From an uncultured Kangiella sp. (GTDB lineage Bacteria > Pseudomonadota > Gammaproteobacteria > Enterobacterales > Kangiellaceae), in contig CATNCP010000005.1 of the NCBI GenBank assembly GCA_950096615.1, positions 1-64,000 of the forward strand: 64,000 nt of DNA, in the 5' to 3' direction. The notes under the pieces are model-generated. The model saw nothing but the letters and a program-made list of their open reading frames with translations. It had not been told where the DNA came from and did no database searches. The position numbers and the translations under genes were made by a program. Shown here in pieces: positions 24,046-35,300 of the stretch; the stretch's first letter is position 1, and every line of letters starts with the position of its first letter.

Positions 24046-27000
24046 TCACACTAACTTTTTGGAAACGTCTAAAACGAAAATATCAATTAGTCCCTTTAGC
24101 TCCTGAGGTAACTTTTGTTCAATACTATTTTTTAGTTCCTGAGCGCTGGTTATACCATGGCTCTTAAGCCCCGCAACTTTCTCGTCAACACCAAACCATA
24201 TTACTAGGAATATGCCTTGCTGCTCTGCGTCTGGATGGATGGAGTAGCGTTCATGTAACTGAGCTGTAGCGGCAGTGTATAACTCATTATGCCACTGCCC
24301 CTTGACTTCTGTAACAAGGAGTCGTCTTTTGCCACGAATCATCTTAGTTACTGTGAAATCACTGCGATTTAAATTCTTAAGTTGATGCTCTAATGTCACA
24401 GAAATCCCTTGTGGCTCAAGTCTTAAGTTAAGCCTCTCCGTAATAATTTCAGTAGACTGCACCTCCCCCAAACGCTCGCCTCCCTCATAAAAGCGATCTG
24501 CGGAGTTGAACTCTCCACCTTTAATGGCCTTCTGAAAGTCTTGTAGTTCATCAATAACAAGTTGACGCAAACCTTCAACAGTAGCGACTAGATCATAGTC
24601 CAGCAGCTCTACGACTTCTTGAGGAGTAGGTGGTTCAAAGTCTCTAAGCACCTGCTTTCTACTGTGATCGGCATGGATGCTCTTCAGTTCGTTGTGTAAA
24701 TCTCTTAATCGCGGGTCAGAAATAAGCCGTTCGAGAACAGGAATAGAGTCATCAGGTGCATCTGAATTAATGGACCAGATTATTCCAGTCAAGAATCGAT
24801 ATGCATTCTCCCCCTTAGGGCTTCCTGTGCCCCAATGACTTGGAAGATCTACTTTAGGCCATTTATCGATGAAAGCATCTAAAATAGCTTCTACCTTAGT
24901 TGAAGTTAGCCGTGGCCAATATGAATACTCACTATGGTTCATACGCCCTGATCGCTGGTTTAATAAAAGCACAGTGTCTTTATCAGCTTTCAGCCATTCC
25001 CAGTAAGCTTCGGGGACGTCATTCAAGAAGTACCATGCACGCAAAAGCCAGAACGTACGCTTTCTTTCTATATCTTCATCATCGGTCCGATTCGGCCACA
25101 GAGTCATAAATTCTTGACATCGTTCAGCTATAATCTTATTCAGCTCAACACGATTACCATATTGAGCTGCTATATCGAAAAGTGAATCCAAAGAGTCCAA
25201 ACCTAATTGACTGAAGCGTCCAAGCCACTCAATTGAGAGCTTCGAACGAAGATGACTGAAGATCTCTTCGTTATTGAGAAGCCAAATCTCTGGATGACCA
25301 CACTCGGAATCTTCAAGCTGAGGTTCAACGTACTGCCGAAGAAAATTTTCTGCACTTGCACTATCTGGAAATATTAATCGGTCGACCTCAGCTTTTAATT
25401 CAGCACGGTCTTCGGCTGAAACTGCACTATAGTGCATATTAAGGTTCGTCCTTAATGCAATCAGAAGTGGGAGTTCAATATCTTCTAGTCCGCCTTTAAT
25501 GCGCATAATCTCTAGGCAAGCTGCATAAAGAATGGTTTCGACGACTAGTCCTTTTGAAGAACATTGTAATTCGGCAAGCTCGCGTAGATCTGGAATTTCG
25601 GGGGTAATGAAACTTATACAATTTTTTAGTGCATTTCTTGCAAGAGTCTCATCACCAAATTCGAGCTTGATATTTTCTGGCTTTTCAAGCACTAACTCTG
25701 CAAAACGAACAAGACAACTCCAATGCCTGCCACTCTCAACAAGCTCTCTATTTTCTTGAACATATTTGATGTTTTCCAGATGCATTTCACTTTGCTGTTT
25801 ATTGCGACGTCTCATAATGCGATTATGTTTTAAGTCCCACAAACGCCACTCTTTTTTAAACTGCTCCTTTTCATGCCGTTGGGACTTAGCCCACTCTCTC
25901 ATAAATGAGTTTTTCTGAAGAGCCTGCTCACGCATGTGGCGACGTAGACTGTCCGCTACTTGCTTATTATCACCTTGAGAGTAATGATGAGTCTGTATAA
26001 AACTACTCCATAAAGTCGGGTTATCGGAGTTAAAAGCCAAATCAACTATAAATTTGTAATCATTTGGACGAAAAAATAGGCCCGAATGGGATAAATATCC
26101 AAACTTATACATTTTAATATCACGAATTTTTTCTCTATCATTAATATTTTCAAAAGCACAAGCTATTATACCTTGCCTCAGTTCGTCGTTTTCCTGTAGC
26201 ACCTTAACTGATTTACTTTGGTCTGCACTTCTGTGCCCATCAAATTTTAGATTTTTCATCCATTTCCAAATACGTTGTGGTTCGTAAGGAAGGTTAATCA
26301 ATTCGAAATACCGATCTAGAATTGCTCCAACGATCTTACTGATACCATTTCGACAATCGCACTTGTATGGCTCTTTGTTGCAAATACACGCGAAATTTTT
26401 TGTAAACTCATCCAACAGCCATTCAGTTGTTGGATAATCTAATTTTGAGATTAAGTCCTTTATGAAGTAACGACCACCAATAACTCTTCTAACATTGTTT
26501 TTGCGCACAGGGTAGAGCTTTGCGCTAACTCGAAAAAATCCTTCAAGATATTTCCTATCAAGTGATTTTAATCCTAATGTCTGGATGATATTAGCCGCAA
26601 CCTTGAGCGAAGTTAAGCTTGCCTCAAAGATAAGGATTGACAAGTAACCTTGCTGTCCAAAGCTCATACTACTAAACAAACACTCGCTCGCTAACAATCG
26701 AGTGCTCTCACTTTCATTCGGACTTAAAACTAACTGACTTAATTCATATTCTATCTGTTCAATTGCTTGCGACCCTACTAGGAGCTCAAGGATAAGATCG
26801 CGAAGATGTCCATCACTACCAGAGGTGAGTAGATTTTTTATCTCACCTATAGTTTCCTGCGTGAAAAAGCCTGCGACACTAAATCTACGCCAGAAATCTC
26901 CCCTTCGAAAGTACGGGTCCTTATCCTCCACTTCCTTCAGACGGTTCACAAGCAATCGCTTTGAGGAATGCTCAAGTTGAGATGGATCACCGTTTGCGAG

Positions 27001-28077
27001 CACAGCATAAGGGTCCAGTTCAATTGCAGACTCTTCTATAGTCTTGCTACCCAATGAAGCTATCCAGGCAAGCACCCCCCTGAGTTCGTCTCTTACTATA
27101 GAGTTAGGAGCAATGACAGATAGACATTTTTGTATCGTCAAAGAGTCAGTAGGGTCAGCTATTTTTTTTACTAGGTAGTCCGCTGCACAGTATTCAGCAA
27201 CTATCTTGTGAACCGGCCGATGTTGATCTGCCATTTCCCCTGGTTTGAAAAGTCTAGTTGCCAAAATACTGTCAGTACCAGTTTCTGCATTAACCAATGA
27301 TGCTAATAACGGATATACCCTATCTTCTGAAGCTTCGCTCATGCAAACACCTTCAGCACCCGACAACAAAAGCTTGGCAAAAACTTCTGATGAGATAATA
27401 ACTTTCTGGGCAGTAGAAAGTACTGGAGTACTTCTAGCTACGGTAACATTAACTTCCTTAGCCAAACGTTCAACTGCTTGTTCGAAAATCGCTCGTTTGT
27501 CAGTGAAGCACCTGCCACTTTCAATATAAGCATCTGCAAACAACTTCAAAAACTGGGGGTTTGGAAGCAACGCGTTTAGGTCAAATCGACTAACTTCAGA
27601 CTGAAACGCTGTAAAGTCTTCACCCGGCACATGATGATCGAAGATTTCTCGCTGCTCTATTTCATTAAACTCATATAACCTTACAACTAGAGGTGACTGC
27701 CCGAGAAAATCTTGGAATGCGTTAGTAGAAGCATTATCCCACTCACTTGAGCGGCTTGAAATAATAACGTATGTTGGATCTGTCTTCCTAGCTTTAGCTA
27801 GAAGTCTATGTATTCCTGAATTATCTACCCTGGCCAACTCATCAAAACCGTCAATTACAAGGGGGGAATTCTCCGCATTATTTTCTACGTGCACAAACAC
27901 GTTTGCAGTTACTGCATCAGTACCTAACTTTTCAGCAAGACTCTCCATAAGAGCAGTTTTCCCACCTCCAGGTTCGGCTAAGACCACTATATAGCTAGAA
28001 GCTGCAAGTAGCTCATCTTCTGCATATACCCTGTCTGAATGCGATAGTCTCCGTGGAATGTATAAAGTCGATTTCAT
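24046..28077 (-). CDS. NACHT/STAND-like ATPase with C-terminal PD-(D/E)XK-like nuclease, candidate defence protein
   Basis: A 1343-residue protein. The N-terminal P-loop is AEPGGGKT (34-41), and Walker B is LVIDGFDEL (73-81), with two acidic residues in the GFDEL form typical of NACHT/STAND NTPases. The long middle (about 250-1200) is helical, with a cysteine cluster near 560-575 (C-x-C-x6-C-x-C) and a charged coiled coil near 725-770. The C-terminal ~105 residues show D1240 in RSDFTV and E1257-x-K1259 in TEVKGQWH, the D...ExK layout of restriction-like nucleases. No signal peptide is seen. It is the last gene of the leftward type I restriction operon. A sensing ATPase coupled to a nuclease implies abortive or DNA-degrading immunity. 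The start ATG overlaps the TAA of a small upstream frame and lacks its own Shine-Dalgarno. Confidence 0.8.
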   Translation of the reverse strand: MKSTLYIPRRLSHSDRVYAEDELLAASSYIVVLAEPGGGKTALMESLAEKLGTDAVTANVFVHVENNAENSPLVIDGFDELARVDNSGIHRLLAKARKTDPTYVIISSRSSEWDNASTNAFQDFLGQSPLVVRLYEFNEIEQREIFDHHVPGEDFTAFQSEVSRFDLNALLPNPQFLKLFADAYIESGRCFTDKRAIFEQAVERLAKEVNVTVARSTPVLSTAQKVIISSEVFAKLLLSGAEGVCMSEASEDRVYPLLASLVNAETGTDSILATRLFKPGEMADQHRPVHKIVAEYCAADYLVKKIADPTDSLTIQKCLSVIAPNSIVRDELRGVLAWIASLGSKTIEESAIELDPYAVLANGDPSQLEHSSKRLLVNRLKEVEDKDPYFRRGDFWRRFSVAGFFTQETIGEIKNLLTSGSDGHLRDLILELLVGSQAIEQIEYELSQLVLSPNESESTRLLASECLFSSMSFGQQGYLSILIFEASLTSLKVAANIIQTLGLKSLDRKYLEGFFRVSAKLYPVRKNNVRRVIGGRYFIKDLISKLDYPTTEWLLDEFTKNFACICNKEPYKCDCRNGISKIVGAILDRYFELINLPYEPQRIWKWMKNLKFDGHRSADQSKSVKVLQENDELRQGIIACAFENINDREKIRDIKMYKFGYLSHSGLFFRPNDYKFIVDLAFNSDNPTLWSSFIQTHHYSQGDNKQVADSLRRHMREQALQKNSFMREWAKSQRHEKEQFKKEWRLWDLKHNRIMRRRNKQQSEMHLENIKYVQENRELVESGRHWSCLVRFAELVLEKPENIKLEFGDETLARNALKNCISFITPEIPDLRELAELQCSSKGLVVETILYAACLEIMRIKGGLEDIELPLLIALRTNLNMHYSAVSAEDRAELKAEVDRLIFPDSASAENFLRQYVEPQLEDSECGHPEIWLLNNEEIFSHLRSKLSIEWLGRFSQLGLDSLDSLFDIAAQYGNRVELNKIIAERCQEFMTLWPNRTDDEDIERKRTFWLLRAWYFLNDVPEAYWEWLKADKDTVLLLNQRSGRMNHSEYSYWPRLTSTKVEAILDAFIDKWPKVDLPSHWGTGSPKGENAYRFLTGIIWSINSDAPDDSIPVLERLISDPRLRDLHNELKSIHADHSRKQVLRDFEPPTPQEVVELLDYDLVATVEGLRQLVIDELQDFQKAIKGGEFNSADRFYEGGERLGEVQSTEIITERLNLRLEPQGISVTLEHQLKNLNRSDFTVTKMIRGKRRLLVTEVKGQWHNELYTAATAQLHERYSIHPDAEQQGIFLVIWFGVDEKVAGLKSHGITSAQELKNSIEQKLPQELKGLIDIFVLDVSKKLV

Positions 28078-28277
28078 TAGCTAAAATTAAAATTTTGTGT
28101 ATTTAACTGGCAAAGATATTCCAGAGAACCCTTTGGTTGAAACTGATAAAGCCTATGTTTTCTAAGCGTGCTTCCATCCATCATATAAAAATCACTAATT
28201 TTAGTGGTTTGCCTTGCATTATTTCTATTTTCATCACATCTAACGACATTAGTTACTAATGGCAGATGGATTAACAC
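28077..28277 (-). CDS. Possible small coupled ORF upstream of the large ATPase
   Basis: A 66-codon frame from a GTG at 28277. Its TAA shares one base with the ATG of the ATPase gene (TAATG). The ATPase gene has no visible ribosome binding site, so coupling to this frame would explain its translation. The sequence (with MMDGSTLRKHRLYQF in the middle) has no recognisable domain and could be chance. Coding status is uncertain. Confidence 0.3.
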   Translation of the reverse strand: MLIHLPLVTNVVRCDENRNNARQTTKISDFYMMDGSTLRKHRLYQFQPKGSLEYLCQLNTQNFNFS

Positions 28278-28334
28278 TAAAAATGAAGTTTTCCTTTTTT
28301 GAAATAATTATCATACATCTGCATTTAATCTCTA

Positions 28335-29069
28335 TTAGAGCTTAAGATTATGATCAAGAACAGCTTTTACTTTTTCCCACTCAGGCATCACCTGCCCCAT
28401 CAACTTATAAAACCGTTTACTGTGGTTATGTTCAGCTAGGTGGCAGAGTTCGTGTAGTATGACGTAGTCGATGCACTCTTTTGAAGCTTTAATTAGGTGT
28501 GTATTGAGTAATAAGCGACCTTTAGGACTACAACTTCCCCATTGTTTTTTCATGGTTCGGACTGTAAATAGTGGTGGCTCACTGACCCATGGGGTTTTGC
28601 TTACGACTTTATCAAGCTGCTCTTTGAAGACTTGTTTAGCTTTGTCTTTGTACCAGTCGTCGAGCAATGCTTTCACAGTATCTGCTGATTTGTTCTTGCA
28701 ATAAACATCTAAAGTACCTCTGAAAAGCCGAACTCTGGGACTATGCTTTTTGCCTGCATGCACTTTGAGCATATAACGTCGCCCAAGATAGAAATGCGAC
28801 TCTCCGCTGATGTACTCTCTTGGACTAAACCCTTCGTTAAGCTTTTTGAACTCGTTAAGTTTGTTATTAATCCATTTACCACGCTTCTTTGCAGCTTTTA
28901 TTACATCTTTATCTGTAACAGCTTTGGCGGCGTAGACTTGCACAGTACAGTCTGAGTGCACTTTAATGCTGACTTTAGGGCTGGACTGCTGCTTATCTTT
29001 ACGCTCAAAAGCAATAGCCTCCTCACCATAATAAAAACTCAGCAACTTCTTAGTCATGGCAATACCCAT
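28335..29069 (-). CDS. YgjP-type (DUF45) M48-like metallopeptidase associated with restriction
   Basis: A 244-residue protein. The C-terminal half carries KKQWGSCSPKG and the zinc site HELCHLAEHNHSKRF, i.e. HExxH with a third His shortly after. This is the signature of the YgjP-like metallopeptidase family, members of which often sit next to hsdR in type I restriction loci. The N-terminal part (about 1-100) is beta-rich. Its start (TAATG) overlaps the hsdR stop. Its role in restriction is not known; maturation or turnover of HsdR is a guess from position. Confidence 0.82.
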   Translation of the reverse strand: MGIAMTKKLLSFYYGEEAIAFERKDKQQSSPKVSIKVHSDCTVQVYAAKAVTDKDVIKAAKKRGKWINNKLNEFKKLNEGFSPREYISGESHFYLGRRYMLKVHAGKKHSPRVRLFRGTLDVYCKNKSADTVKALLDDWYKDKAKQVFKEQLDKVVSKTPWVSEPPLFTVRTMKKQWGSCSPKGRLLLNTHLIKASKECIDYVILHELCHLAEHNHSKRFYKLMGQVMPEWEKVKAVLDHNLKL

Positions 29070-32000
29070 TAACCTTGCCCTGTCCCAACTCTTACGATAT
29101 GAATTATTGACTCAACAATCGCTTTAGCGTGCTCAAATCCTGCACCAGCACTCTTACACATCGTCATGGCATTAGGCAGCAGCAGCTTCTGAATAGCATT
29201 CTCTATATCCTGAGGATTCAGGGAGTTTTCAGCGATAGCAATATCAACCGCTTGGTCACATTCAAAAGCAAAGTCTATCCAGCTCTGTAAGTCATCTTCA
29301 TGGAGCGTAGCAAAGGTTTCAGGAAGCTCTTTCTTAAAAACCCCGAAAAAGGCTTGAGATCGCCTATGTTCCTTTAATTGCTGCGGAATATCGTCAAGAT
29401 CACGCTTATTAACCTGCTCCTCGAATTCCTTGAATAACATGTACTGCTTCATGGGATGGTCGAACTGGCTTTCGGCTTGCTCAATGACTTCTCTGAGTAA
29501 TTTGGAGAAGGCTTCTTGAGCATAAGGGTCATCACGCAAATCCTGCTCGATAGTTTTGGTAACGCGGGTTTTGATGATGTCGGTTTCGTTCCGGGTCTTA
29601 TCAACAGTCCAATCATCAACCTTTTGACCCAAACCCATCTTGCCAACTTCATAGACTCCTTCTGATTCGCGAACCTCAACCCCAACCACATGTTTATCCA
29701 ACAGTTTTCTAATGCTGTCTTCATACTCGCTATAATCAACGGTTTCGCCCAGTGAGTTCTGCACAGCCTGACGAATTTGAGTCATGGTCTTCAAGGTCTG
29801 CTTATATTCCTTGCGGTCTTCCTCAGTAAAGCTTTTATCTTCATAGAAGTCAGCTGATTGCAGCGCCACCTTCAGACAGGACGAAAACTCTCTTAAAGCG
29901 TCATAAAATTCGTCACGCACCTTCTGGTTAGTATCAACCATCTCACCATTGATTTCTTTAACCTTAGGCAAAAGCACCTGATAATATTGCTCGTTATCAC
30001 CTTTGTTTTTAACGCTGGTAAAGTAATTCCACAGATTCTTGTTGAGCTGAGGCAGTTTTCGATACTCGGTGTTCATGTGCGAGTAAAGCCCTTCAATATC
30101 GTCAATGTCATAGCCGCCTTGCGTTCTGGCCGCCAAATCCTGATATTTACCAATCGCAGTATCCAGCTCGGCCAATATTCCTCGATAGTCAATCAAATAG
30201 CCGTACTTCTTATCAGGATGCAAACGATTGACCCGGGCAATCGCCTGAATCAAGTTATGTTCCTTAAGGGGCTTGTCGATATACAGGACAGTATTTTTCG
30301 GTTCATCAAAGCCAGTCAGCAATTTATCGACCACTATAAGCAGCTTTAAATTCGGGTCTTTATCGAAACGTTTGACGACATCTTTGGTGTATCTACCTTC
30401 ATCCTGATTGCCAATATTATCGTTCCACCACTGGATCACTTCTGGCACATCATCAACATTTCTATGGCCCTGACGCATATCAGGCGCACTCATGACCACG
30501 GCACTCTCAAAAAGCCCAATCTCGTCAAAATGCTGTTTATACTTAACCGCTGATGCTTTGCTATCGCAGGCCAACTGAGCTTTTTGCCCTTCCGGAAGGT
30601 TCGCCTGAATATGGCTGGCAATATCCGATGCTATCAGTTTAATACGATCATCAGAACCGTAGACCGCGCCTTTCTTGGCATACTGACGTTTTAAGTTAGC
30701 GACCTGATCATCGCTTAACCCTTGAGTAATTCGTTTAAACCAAGCATCAATCGCACGTTCATTTACATTTAAGTCAGGGATCCGCTCCTCATACAGCAAT
30801 GGCGTCACCGCTTTATCTTCAACGGCACGTTGCATGGTATAAGCATGAATAATCGATCCAAACTTGTTAGTCGTTTTATCGTCTTTAAACAGTGGCGTGC
30901 CGGTAAATGCCACAAAGGACGCATTAGGCAGCGCCTGACGCATTCTGATGTGGTTTTCTCCATCCTGGCTACGATGTCCTTCATCAATCAATACAATAAT
31001 GTCTGGACTGTCGTTATGGCACTCAGGCAACCTTGCCGCCGAGTTAAACTTCTGAATCAGGGAAAAGATGATGCGCTGATGGCCTTGACCAATTTGCTTG
31101 GCCAACATTCGTCCTGAAGTGGCAAGAGAGTCTTTTTTGTCCTTTTTACTATCGAGTTCGCCACCTGTAGTAAAAGTTCCACTTAATTGGGTTTCCAAAT
31201 CTTTTCGATCAGTAATAACGACGATTCGACATTGCTTGAGAGTGTCATTGAGTAATAATGCCTTAGACAAAAACACCATAGTTAAGGATTTGCCAGAACC
31301 TGTGGTATGCCAGATAACGCCGCCACTTCGTGAACCATCGTTATCTTTCTGCTGAACCCGTTGCATAAGCTTTTTGGTGCCAAAGAACTGTTGATAACGA
31401 GCAACAATTTTACCAATCTTGCTATCGAACAATACGAAGTAACGACTAATCTCAAGCAAACGTTTAGGCGTTAATAAGCTGATAAGGAGTCGATCTTGCT
31501 TCGTCAAAGCCAATTCACCGCCCACAATCAGGTCTTGATACCAGTTGCAATAACGTGATTCTCGACAATCGAATATGGCATTGAAAGACTCTTGTGGCAA
31601 AGGCTTATTCTTTAACGCAGCCATCTGCTCATCGCTAAAGTCTTCTTCGCGCCAGGCTGCCCAGAATTTATAAGGGGTACCACAAGTGGCATAACGGCCA
31701 TCATTGCCGCTAATACTCAGTAGTATCTGGCTGTAAGCAAATAAATGTGGGATTTCATCAGGGTGCTGGTTACCGATAGACTGAGTAATGCCTTCTTTAA
31801 CCGTAGGCCCTTTGCTGGCATGGCCATCGGGACGCTTGGCTTCAATAACCGCTAACGGCAAGCCATTGACGAAACAAACAATATCAGGACGTCTACTTCC
31901 AACCCCGCCATTACGGGTTACGCTAAACTCGTCGGTAAACAGAAAGCTGTTGTTATCAATAGTATCCCAGTCAATGATAGAAATAGTCGGATGGGCTTTT

Positions 32001-32335
32001 TTGCCATGAATAATTTCAGTAACCGAAACCCCATATACCAAAGCGTTATAAATCTTCTCATTGGCTTTGGTGAGGCCTTCGTTTAATTGTGGTTGGAGAT
32101 TAGCAACAATCGTATTAATGCTTTGTTGGCTTAAAGAATAACGCTCTCCATGAAACTCAAACTGACGCTTTTGCAGCTGCCTGCGCAACTCCTCAACCAG
32201 CACCACCTCATTCTGGCTATTACCACGCAGCTTCAACGCCTGCTCAGGGCTAATAAACGTCCAGCCCATATTAGATAACAATGTCAGCGCTGGAATCTTA
32301 ACGCTGTATTCTTCTTGGAATCTTAATGAGCCCAT
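29069..32335 (-). CDS. hsdR: Type I restriction endonuclease subunit R
   Basis: A 1088-residue motor/nuclease subunit. The N-terminal nuclease motif is RRPDIVCFVNGLPLAVIEAK (D...ExK). The SF2 helicase motifs follow: Walker A HTTGSGKSLTM, the DEGH box in VLIDEGHRSQ, FTGTPL, and later AIARVNRLHPDK. The C-terminal helical domain completes the usual length of about 1000-1100 residues. With HsdM and HsdS it cuts unmodified foreign DNA after ATP-driven translocation. It is separated from hsdM and hsdS by an inserted KAP NTPase gene. Confidence 0.95.
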   Translation of the reverse strand: MGSLRFQEEYSVKIPALTLLSNMGWTFISPEQALKLRGNSQNEVVLVEELRRQLQKRQFEFHGERYSLSQQSINTIVANLQPQLNEGLTKANEKIYNALVYGVSVTEIIHGKKAHPTISIIDWDTIDNNSFLFTDEFSVTRNGGVGSRRPDIVCFVNGLPLAVIEAKRPDGHASKGPTVKEGITQSIGNQHPDEIPHLFAYSQILLSISGNDGRYATCGTPYKFWAAWREEDFSDEQMAALKNKPLPQESFNAIFDCRESRYCNWYQDLIVGGELALTKQDRLLISLLTPKRLLEISRYFVLFDSKIGKIVARYQQFFGTKKLMQRVQQKDNDGSRSGGVIWHTTGSGKSLTMVFLSKALLLNDTLKQCRIVVITDRKDLETQLSGTFTTGGELDSKKDKKDSLATSGRMLAKQIGQGHQRIIFSLIQKFNSAARLPECHNDSPDIIVLIDEGHRSQDGENHIRMRQALPNASFVAFTGTPLFKDDKTTNKFGSIIHAYTMQRAVEDKAVTPLLYEERIPDLNVNERAIDAWFKRITQGLSDDQVANLKRQYAKKGAVYGSDDRIKLIASDIASHIQANLPEGQKAQLACDSKASAVKYKQHFDEIGLFESAVVMSAPDMRQGHRNVDDVPEVIQWWNDNIGNQDEGRYTKDVVKRFDKDPNLKLLIVVDKLLTGFDEPKNTVLYIDKPLKEHNLIQAIARVNRLHPDKKYGYLIDYRGILAELDTAIGKYQDLAARTQGGYDIDDIEGLYSHMNTEYRKLPQLNKNLWNYFTSVKNKGDNEQYYQVLLPKVKEINGEMVDTNQKVRDEFYDALREFSSCLKVALQSADFYEDKSFTEEDRKEYKQTLKTMTQIRQAVQNSLGETVDYSEYEDSIRKLLDKHVVGVEVRESEGVYEVGKMGLGQKVDDWTVDKTRNETDIIKTRVTKTIEQDLRDDPYAQEAFSKLLREVIEQAESQFDHPMKQYMLFKEFEEQVNKRDLDDIPQQLKEHRRSQAFFGVFKKELPETFATLHEDDLQSWIDFAFECDQAVDIAIAENSLNPQDIENAIQKLLLPNAMTMCKSAGAGFEHAKAIVESIIHIVRVGTGQG

Positions 32336-32344
32336 AAAGTTAAG

Positions 32345-35300
32345 TTATCCTTGTTTATTTTCTTGCTCATCTTGCGAGCTCAAATCTACCAGTTCTTCTG
32401 AATTAATATTCAGATCAAGCTTTTCGTTGATTTCTTTGAAAAGAGTATACTGATCATGCTCATTGTCTTTTAGAGCACTTTTCACATAGTCAATAAGTCT
32501 AGCATCGTGATTATCAGGCTCTAATCTAGGAAGCTTACAATGAAGCATCCAATTTATTCGCTCATAGTTAGATTCACTTATCCATTGAGTAATTTTACTC
32601 TCTATTGCTTCTTGTGAAACATATTCAAGGCTATTCGATAGCAGTTTACTAAAAGAATCAAATAAAGCTTCAGAAATAAAGTCCTCCTCATTTTCTATGT
32701 ACTTTCGAGTAATCTGAGGAACTGTTTTACTTTCAAAATCTATAAGGTATTTTTTATAGTCTAATAATGAGCTAAACACGTCTGGCTCAAGGCTATCAAC
32801 TTCCCCATCAATAAGCTTTAACAAATATTCTTTGAAAGCTTCACTAAAACCAGCTTTAGGCTCCGATAGACATTGAAGTAAGCTATCGTGGTCTTTAATA
32901 GCATCAAACCAAGTCTCTTTACTAATATTGTTAACAATATTAGTAACTTCCTTTATTACGTTCTCATTGCCATATTCTTGGAGTATTTGTATAACTTCGC
33001 TGTAAACTATAGGTTCACCAGTTATCTCTTGTTTCACTCCTTTGAATGCCCCGTTGTCACATAATTTCTTAACTATAGCTTCAGTAACTCCGTCCTCTCC
33101 TAACTCAATTTCATCAATATATTTTATACCAAGGCTATTCTCAAAAAGCTCTTTATCTTCAATTCTTTTTATTAATTCGACAGCAAGACTATTGTTATCA
33201 TCTTTTGCAAGTAACCATAACTCATCATAAAGTTTATTTTTACTGAAGCAGTACGATAAATTATCAAAATCACTTTCAGGCATATCCCCTGACCAATAAT
33301 TTTTAACCTCTTGTGATACAAATTCAAGAGACTGAAATTTATCATCAGAGATGGCAGTAATAATCGGTAAAAAGGGATTTTCTTCTAAATCTAAGCCTGA
33401 AGATGCATTCCAGAAAGATTGCTCATTAATACAACTTTTTAGCTTTGACTTTGTATCAGAATTAACCACTTTAGATGTAAGAACCAAGTACACTAAATAG
33501 TAAGCATCTGGAGCATTGCCCTCTCTATCCTCTAAGTTTAGCCAGCTCACAAACTGTTCAAGTACACTTTCCCATTCAGAAGATTCAGGGTGATTTTCAA
33601 ATGTTTGAATAAGATGCACTAAACTATCTTCAGGTATTTTATCAGAGTTAAAGTCAATAGAGTTGGCCAGCTCGATTATCATCCCTTTAGCTGGTATCAC
33701 ACAATTAAATTTAACATTTGCAGTCTCAACCTGTTCTACCCATTTAACCCAACCAGCCAAATCAAGCTTCTCATACTCACGAACCTCTAGGGGATCATCA
33801 TATTCAACAAGAAGTGTTGACAGCGCATGCAAAGAAAGAATCAGTTTACCCTGTGAAGTATCTGTTTTTAAGCTTGAGATATACTCTTCCAATCGACGCT
33901 CTACTTCAAGTTTTACCCAAGGTGTTACAGAAGTATGCTTCTCACTCAACTCAATTAGCTGTCTAAATGCATTACAATAATCAAACTTTTCTAAATCCCA
34001 TCTATGGGTTGAATTTTTAAGAGAAATGATAGTATTTTCCACATCTGATTTTATAAGATTTGATTTATCTTTAAATGCTTCATATAGAGCACTTATGGCA
34101 TTTATTTTATACTTCTCCTCATGTTCAGAAGAAACACTCCAGTTTGACCGACTAGCTCTCCATACCACCCAAAAAGCCTTTTTATGGGCTTCAGATAACT
34201 CTGAAAGCGCTTTACCATCACCATTTTTTATCACTTTCTCAATTTCGGGTGTAAGCAACAATTGCAGCCCCTTTTCTTTTGGAACCCCAAACAACAACCC
34301 CGACAGTTCTTCAGTCAATGATGGTAGCTCATTTCCTGAAAGTAGGCTTTTTCTTACGATGCTTTCAGTAAGCTCACTTCTTAAAAGCGCATAGTTACAT
34401 ATCGCTTCAGGACTAAACTGATCTTTCCACTGCAATGCTATAGCTCCGCTCCTATTGATTACACTATGCATTTGCCTTGGTGTAGGAGAAGACTCAAGAT
34501 TGCTCATTGCCTTGATATATGCATCTATAAACCTATTTACAGCATCTTCTGGCCACCCAACTAGGGCGTTATGTACTTTATTTGTAAAGTAATCAATCCA
34601 TGCAGACATTAAAGGTGTGTGTACTTCCACAACCGTTTGGAATGTTTTATTAAGAAAAGATAGCACCTTATCGCTCGTTATTAAGCTGTTATTAGTTGCG
34701 CTCTCAAATTGCTCAGAAGCCCCATACTCATGTTCACTTTGATTTTCATCCCATAAGCTTAATATTCCCTCCTTATCATATGGCACTATAAACCAAACCT
34801 TATCTAGAAAATCGCTTTGGTCGTGACTACTACTTTTATGTCCAAAGAACGGCTGTAGTGTAGACCAAAGGGACAGTGCCTGCTCTGGAGCAACTCTATC
34901 TAAGTTATCTACAACAATAAGTATTCTTTCACATTTACTGCTATCGATTAGTATGTACTTTACAATTTTCTTGAAATACAGCTCAAACTCTATAGAGGTT
35001 CGTTCTTCATCTTCTGTGATATCTTGCGTTAGAGTGTCTTTTGACTCAGTTTCAAACAGGCTAAATATTGGTTTGCCATCATTCTTAAATAGAGAATATA
35101 TGAGCCAAACTATAGCCCATACTGGAGCCGCAATTACAGAAGCAAGGCCAATAGTAAAAATCCAGTCTATATCTTTAGCGCCTCCATCTAGTCCTATTCC
35201 TTCCAAGTTAACTTGTGATAATAATGCCAATCCAAGAGGAACAAAAAGCAGGAAAAAAGATAGCCAAGCGCCAAATACAGTCGCCCCTCTTGAGGAAGTA

